DNA from: Setaria digitata
Lineage: Eukaryota > Nematoda > Chromadorea > Rhabditida > Setariidae
Reading direction: 5' to 3'
NCBI GenBank assembly: GCA_003640385.1
Contig: RCAB01000846.1
Span: 1-15,850 of the forward strand
Length of the DNA: 15,850 bases
Positions 10,901 through 15,850 of this stretch are shown here, piece by piece. Position 1 is the stretch's first letter. Each line of letters starts with the position of its first letter. Below the pieces are notes generated by a model that was given only the letters and a program-made list of their open reading frames with translations, made no database searches and had not been told where the DNA came from. Made by a program: the position numbers and the translations under genes.

Positions 10901-13086
10901 ATTTTGCACACTGCTGCAAATATGTTTCCTGTTAACACATCACATAGCTTATTGGAACTAAATGGAGTTTAGGACTTCCTGTCTTTGTTCCCAACATTTC
11001 CTGATCTACGGTTCAGCACTATATCATACGGTACACCTTGCAATTTTCACAAAATTTTCATAAAAATGAGTTAGATTCAAGTTAATATGAAAGGCGAAAT
11101 GAAAAAGGAAGTGCGAAAGCCACTCAGTCACGGAAAAACCAGTTATAAGTTTTCAAAATCTTTCATGAACTTATCTTTTGGATTGAATGAATGCACAAAA
11201 AAATGATAGCGAAGAAATGAAATCTGTTGTGCGGCATAAAGTTTTGCGAAACTTTACAGTTAGTTATTACCTTACTAAACAAGTGTTGCAACACGATTTG
11301 TATTCTAGTCAACTCACCACGATTACCTTCAGCGGGGGCAAATCAGAATCACGGTCGCAGATGACACTGTGTGCTCGGTTACTACTCGGTCCAGGTTCAT
11401 CGCTATGTGCCCCCGCTGCTGATAGCAATGAATGACTTCCACTTTGCTGAGTTTGAACAGTCAGATCGAGTCCACCCTCGCATGATTCATTTAACTGTCC
11501 TGAATCAAGTTTTCTTTTTTTCTTCTCGCAAAATAAAGCAAAAATGCAGCATTCAGAGTAAATAAACAGAAACCTCGTTGTCCACGGGATGAACCACCAT
11601 TTGCTTCGGATAGGACACCTGAGTTTCCATTTATCATGTTCGCAAGGTTGGCATTCGCTTCCCGATATCTCCGTCTTCCTGAAACATATCTCTTTATTCC
11701 CCTGAACTATCGGTTTAAAAACACTCAGCAGTAACATTTTCAAAAAGCTTTTAATGATCATCTTTCTAAAACTTTCTTTTATTGAAAATCTAACGTCTTT
11801 CTAAATGTCTTCCTAAAAGCTTTTATTCAAACAACATAGAAAAAAAAACTTGCTCTCTTTACGTTGAAGGAATAGATTTTTTTCCACTTCATTGAATTCT
11901 GCAAAAGAAAAAATAATAAAAAAAAGTAAAAGGAAATGAAAAAGGAAGGCACAAGTTAAACAAAGTAAAAGCGAACGACGAAGGGTTCATAAAACCTAAC
12001 TGCCCGAAAAAAAAAACTTTTAGAAAAGAAATATGTCAGAGAATTATTCGCAGTTATAACAATAAAAAAAAAACCTCAACAATAAAAAGGAAATTTCAAG
12101 CCTCACTTTTTTCAATTTGTTCGGTGATACCGGGATTATCAGCTTCAAGCTCCAGTTTGAAGTGGAGTATTTCTTTGTTCAGTTTTTGACTATACTTTAT
12201 TAACAAAGAGTGGCAAACATCCAAGATTGCCACTTTTTCATCCGAAAGAGCTTTCGCTTGCGCATAAAGCTACAATAACAAATTCTCAGATTCTTTATTG
12301 GATTGAATTCAAACTAAACAGATTAAAGCAAAATAAGAACTACTAGAATATCAAAAAAAGTTATGACCAACTCTACAACGCAGAACAAATTTCAGTCCAT
12401 ATGGGAGATTTGTTTCAGTATGCTTCAAAATAGTAACATTGAAAATGTACAAAACATAAAACATAATTCATATTAAAAACACACCTCCAAGATTTCATTG
12501 TAGCGCTTTATTTTAACATCGTGGGGAAGATTTCCACCTGTAGCGAAGAACTCATCTCTTTCTTTATTGGCTCGCTCATGAAATTCTGAAAACTAAATTC
12601 GAATTGAAAATGTAATTGCCGTAGTAACCGATGTGGAACAAAAAGGAATAATGCAGCAGTAACTCAGTTTATTTCAACATGTCCCTATGGTCCCAGTACG
12701 CTTAGAGTCTCATTACAAAAGTTTTGAAAAATAACCATGAGAAAACTTTTAAAATGGAAAATAAACAAATTTGAATTTATTTGAAGCACAGATGAGTTAG
12801 CACATTTTACAGCATTAGCAAAATACAAACTGCAAGGAAAGGAGGTCCTTAATGTGGTAATAGTTTCTATATCACCCAGAAAAATAAACACCAACACTTA
12901 CGCTGCGCTTGTAGATCAAGCATCCGAACTTCTGTACTTCGGTCTCGTAACTCTCCCGGCAGTTGATCAAGCACTGTAATAAAGCAAGTGGACGGTTAAT
13001 AATATTAAAAAGTAATTGGATAGCAAAAGGACACTTAAATTTTAAATATACAACTTACATTCCAAGAAATCCTCTAGATACAACAT
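7911..13086 (-). CDS. ING3: inhibitor of growth family member 3 (ING3), PHD-finger histone reader, 11 exons, 439 aa
   Basis: ING3 is a nuclear subunit of NuA4/TIP60-type histone acetyltransferase complexes and reads H3K4me3 through its PHD finger. Exons: 13059-13086, 12902-12973, 12485-12585, 12107-12269, 11574-11678, 11327-11499, 10567-10673, 10227-10404, 9766-9857, 9472-9607 and 7911-8075. The start MLYLEDFLELLDQLPGELRD is diagnostic of ING3 rather than ING1/2/4/5, and the N-terminal dimerisation domain runs to about residue 120 (LELEADNPGITEQIE). The middle is Ser/Gly-rich and poorly conserved, with RHGRPRK near residue 339. An acidic QGSDDESDSD precedes the PHD finger (381-424), whose ligands are all present: C381, C383, C394, C399, H405, C408, C421, C424. 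The reader residues Y388, M391 and W403 are kept. It is close to the 418 aa of human ING3. The exon 7/8 junction is the least certain. Confidence 0.93.
8494..8523. repeat. 30-nt imperfect repeat, copy 1
   Basis: The segment ACTAATACACCTTACATGAA... matches 25 of 30 bases at 8645-8674, in the same orientation and 151 bp away, within ING3 intron 10. Its origin is unknown. Confidence 0.4.
8645..8674. repeat. 30-nt imperfect repeat, copy 2
   Basis: Second copy (ACTAACATACCTCACAGGAA...) of the repeat at 8494-8523. The shared core AAAATGCCA is identical in both copies. Confidence 0.4.
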
Positions 13087-13748
13087 CGTTCTTCCGCCTC
13101 TTATCACCTTAATTGAGCCTTGTAACAGCAAAATTGTTTCGGAAAGCTATTATGTAAAATCACTAAGACCAACTGAGACCACGAAATAACGAAATCGACA
13201 AGGAATCTGAACTCAAATTTTACATAATGGATTTGTTTGGGTAATACAGCCCGAAAAAGCAGAAAATTTCTTAAAAAAAAAATGATTTTAACCTTGTCTC
13301 ATCAACCCACAACTAGCATTCAGAATCAGAAAGTAAATATTAGTATAAAACTATGGATACTTAGGAGAATGATGAACCACATTCTATCCTAACTAGCAAG
13401 AGATATTAATTCTCTACTAGAATGAAAGATACTAGAATTTATGAGACAATAACCCTCACCAACATTACTCAATAAGGGCAAGCACGATTTGCTTCTGATG
13501 TCGACTCTAATGTATATGCCTCCATTTTAAAAAATAGAAATGAAAAATAGACTAGTGGAAGTACAACTACATGAAAAAACTAAACTGAGTTGATAAATCT
13601 TTTATTACCAAATGAATATTCACAAAAAAATGTATAAAATACACTTTCAAATGCTACGAGTTGACAATACCACAACATTAATTTATTCTCATTACTATTT
13701 TTTTTCCAATAATCCATGAAAAAGTCCTCTAAATATATCTTACACATC
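13087..13748. other. intergenic gap between NDUFB8 and ING3
   Basis: These 662 bp lie between the NDUFB8 poly(A) signal and the ING3 start codon, both on the minus strand. They should hold the ING3 promoter and 5' UTR. No open frame, repeat or clear trans-splice acceptor close to the ING3 ATG was found. The distance exceeds the roughly 100 bp typical of nematode operons. Confidence 0.5.
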
Positions 13749-13754
13749 TTTATT
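13749..13754 (-). promoter_or_regulatory. poly(A) signal of NDUFB8
   Basis: A canonical AATAAA on the minus strand begins only 8 nt after the TAA stop at 13763-13765, which implies a very short 3' UTR of a few tens of bases. Confidence 0.7.
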
Positions 13755-13762
13755 TTCAGATA

Positions 13763-15208
13763 TTAATCCATAGGTTCAAAGGTATAATTGGTGATTGGGT
13801 AAATACGCGGATCAGTAAATGGATATGCTCGCTTGATATCATAAGGATATTGCTTCAGCATCTGAAAAGAGAATTGTAATCCTATCAGGAATGTTACAAA
13901 AGTGTGGATTTACTTTCAATATAATGATGTTAGGGGCAACTATAAAAAGTAGGGAAAGAAAAAAAAAATTGATTTATTCAAGAATCTACAAATCCTAAAA
14001 CTTAAAATACATAGCAATTAAAACAAACTTACAATGTCATTTTTCCATCTCAGACCTTTTGGCCATGTCTGAATCCCAATCCAACAAAAGATTAGTGCTG
14101 GAATTAAATGACGACAAAAAATCACAGTGTTTGTCCATCTAAAATGCAAAATCGTCACGCTTTAACAGATTCAGTATAGTAAATCGAAAAATTTCTAACC
14201 TTCAGTGTTTGCATGAGCAGTACTTTACAACCTTTCAAATAAAAGAAAGTTAAACTTAAATTGAAGTTTCTTCATCGTCAATACTGGTATATGAGTCACG
14301 ATCACTTGTATGCATCACTGCTTGAATTTCCAACTGGAATTTTAAAAGTTCAAGCCCCAAGTGTTTAAGAACACGGTCTTCTACTAATACGCTAATTAGT
14401 TCGACAACAGATAACATAAAGGTGTAATCAGGCCAATTTCTCTTGAGATTAAAAACTTATTATTCATTTTGACATTTCATAAAATGGAGTTCCGGATTTG
14501 AGTATAAATGATATGTTGAAAAGAGGCTGATACATCACTATCAACTTCTAATACAAAATAAATTTCAACCGACCAGGAGAATCAGAAAAATAATTCAAAC
14601 AACTTAAGATACTTACTCCCTCACCCCAATTTCTTCGATAATGTGGATCGCTCCAGTTTTCATATGGATCCTTGTGGTCATAAGTGACACAACCATAATC
14701 CGGGTAATTTCCTGCATAGTTAAAATGGTCGTCCTTATCATACGGTCTATAAGTAAAAGCTAAAATAAAACCGTTATAAATAACAAGGATGATTCAAAAG
14801 AGATGGCAGCAAATATGGAGACTTTCTAAGCATCCATTATTCAAATTGGAATCTCATAATAATAAAAACAGCGCTAACTTGTAATCTTCCGGTCTCATTC
14901 CATACTTTATTGCTGCTGCTCGTCGTTCTTCCTCATTTTTCGGATAATCATCTGGCATATGATCGCGAGGATACCAACCATCAATTGTTAAGGGCCCTCT
15001 TTCTTGAAAGAATATAGTGAGTTATTCAGTGTGGAAATGACTACGGAATACCGGTTACAAAATCATGCCACTGTTTTAAGATGACACGGAAGAGCAGTAA
15101 GCCTGAGGGAGAGGAAGGTAAGTAATGTAATGAAGGTAACTTACTACTCACGCGACATGATGTCTGAATTGAACGGACGCAGATCAATGCGGAGCGTGAC
15201 AGTGCCAT
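13763..15208 (-). CDS. NDUFB8: NADH:ubiquinone oxidoreductase subunit B8 (complex I, ASHI), 6 exons, about 198 aa
   Basis: NDUFB8 is an accessory subunit of mitochondrial complex I with one helix in the inner membrane. Exons: 15145-15208, 14879-15002, 14617-14746, 14260-14333, 14033-14138 and 13763-13861. The N-terminus (MALSRSALICVRSIQTSCR) is a typical basic, Ser-rich mitochondrial presequence. Family landmarks follow: WYPRDHMPDDYPKNEEERRA, IKYGMRPEDYKPYDKDD, YAGNYPDYG, DPYENW and RRNWGE. The membrane helix is near residues 132-155 (VIFCRHLIPALIFCWIGIQ), then KQYPYD and the C-terminus ITNYTFEPMD. Human NDUFB8 is 186 aa. Exon 4 (LEIQAVMHTSDRDSYTSIDD) fits the place of the family's linker but joins to exon 5 in frame only at a non-GT site, AT|TTAAGT. 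If that site is not used, translation stops at TAA 14257-14259. An alternative junction keeps GT donors but loses the conserved NWGE. Confidence 0.9.
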
Positions 15209-15213
15209 CACGT

Positions 15214-15223
15214 CTGCAAACGC
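15214..15223 (-). promoter_or_regulatory. candidate spliced-leader trans-splice acceptor of NDUFB8
   Basis: On the minus strand GCGTTTGCAG ends 5 nt before the ATG at 15208-15206. Its position and form resemble a nematode spliced-leader acceptor. It could also be the acceptor of an ordinary 5' UTR intron. Confidence 0.4.
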
Positions 15224-15780
15224 CAGCGTGTATTCTAGCGTCTCTCACGAATTCCACAAGTACCTCACAGAGCAGCAAAAGGGAACGAACACACTGTCCT
15301 CTCCTTAAACTCCACTTCCGTCGCTAAACCACCCTCCCCTTCACTTACGGCACATCACCACCCACCTTCGCAACTCCTCTACCATCTGCCACACGAAAAC
15401 TGTGTTCTTTGCTAACTCTATCGTCATCTGCTGCCAATTCTTTCACTGATGTACCCAAAGGAGGACACATGAGTAAGTGGAGACAGGAGGGGTTTAGAGA
15501 TAGACACAGTGACCAGGGTCACAGGTCACGAGGAGAAGACGGTGCATGTTTGGGAAATACAGGACAGGGTCATGTGCATCAGGCAAGAGGACATCATCGA
15601 CATCTTTAATCTTCCGTCACATGGGAATTGTATGGTAAAACACTGTTACAGTGAAGCTTTCCAATTGCTCAAGGTTGCTTCTTTCCTTACACTTTGAGCC
15701 GTGAATGGGATTAAAAAACTTCATTTCATTCAGAGATATTCCCTCCACTATTACAGTCGAGAAGCCTACGAATTTCCTCA
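15224..15780. other. GC-richer upstream block, no secure gene
   Basis: This block is clearly less AT-rich than the rest of the window and contains a C-rich strand near 15300-15400. It lies directly upstream of NDUFB8 and may be promoter DNA or the start of a divergent plus-strand gene. A plus-strand frame open from about 15509 to TGA at 15695-15697 (contains EEKTVHVWEIQDR, which faintly recalls the end of a WD40 blade) is protein-like. It overlaps a second open frame at 15409-15609, has no clear start, and I do not call it a gene. Confidence 0.4.
15510..15572 (+). promoter_or_regulatory. cluster of nuclear-receptor-like AGGTCA half sites
   Basis: GGGTCA at 15516-15521 and AGGTCA at 15523-15528 form a direct repeat with one spacer base (DR1). 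The first half site also pairs with an upstream GTGACC to make the near-palindrome GTGACC-AG-GGTCAC (15510-15523). A third site, AGGACAGGGTCA, lies at 15561-15572. DR1 is the classic site for HNF4/RXR-type receptors. Function here is inference; the cluster lies about 300 bp upstream of the NDUFB8 start. Confidence 0.3.
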
Positions 15781-15805
15781 AATATATATTATATTACATA
15801 CATTT

Positions 15806-15850
15806 ATTATATTATATTATATTATATTATATTATATTATATTATATTAT
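15806..15850. repeat. ATTAT pentanucleotide microsatellite
   Basis: Nine perfect copies of ATTAT run from 15806 to the last base of the window, so the true length is unknown. Related AT-rich sequence (TATATTATATTACATACATT) precedes it from about 15782. Confidence 0.97.

Noticed and set aside
11309..11761. Continuous 150-codon minus-strand frame
   Set aside because: It runs across two ING3 exons (11574-11678 and 11327-11499) and the intron between them. In the first exon it uses the wrong frame; splicing gives the conserved phase chain instead.
12685..12897. Minus-strand 70-codon frame
   Set aside because: Lies wholly in ING3 intron 2, has no conserved features, and is compatible with chance.
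7911..15208. Operon NDUFB8-ING3-membrane protein
   Set aside because: Same strand, but gaps of about 0.68 and 1.5 kb and no clear SL2-type acceptor signals; unrelated functions.

Overview
The window looks like nuclear DNA from a nematode, most likely an AT-rich parasitic (spirurid-type) species; the species call is inference. All genes are split by short AT-rich introns with the nematode acceptor TTTTCAG/TTTTTAG, and two predicted starts sit 5-7 nt after a pyrimidine-AG that resembles a spliced-leader acceptor. The best protein matches (spermidine synthase, ING3, NDUFB8) are conserved eukaryotic genes. I see no bacterial genes, tRNA, rRNA, CRISPR array or transposase.

Layout, left to right. 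1-167: possible last two exons of a plus-strand gene entering from the left (weak). 1372-3604, minus: complete seven-exon spermidine synthase, 311 aa. 3605-3798: 194 bp between two divergent start codons, probably a shared promoter. 3799-about 4987, plus: an unrecognised gene with a clear first exon and an unresolved 3' part. 4947-6383, minus: a modelled six-exon, roughly 248 aa, single-pass membrane protein that I cannot name; it runs tail to tail into the plus gene. 6384-7910: intergenic, with one imperfect repeat pair. 7911-13086, minus: complete eleven-exon ING3-type gene, 439 aa, whose PHD finger is interrupted by an apparent GC-AG intron. 13087-13762: short intergenic gap. 13763-15208, minus: complex I subunit NDUFB8, six exons, with one donor site that does not obey GT. 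15209-15850: a GC-richer upstream block with nuclear-receptor-like half sites, then an ATTAT pentanucleotide microsatellite running off the window.

Functionally these are unrelated housekeeping genes: polyamine synthesis (spermidine synthase), chromatin reading (ING3, the H3K4me3 reader of NuA4/TIP60-type acetyltransferase complexes) and mitochondrial respiration (NDUFB8). NDUFB8, ING3 and the membrane-protein gene share a strand, but gaps of 0.68 and 1.5 kb do not resemble a tight nematode operon. The most unusual observations are the two non-canonical splice sites (GC-AG in ING3, apparent TT-AG in NDUFB8), the tandem donor in ING3 exon 6, and the two unnamed genes at 3.8-6.4 kb.
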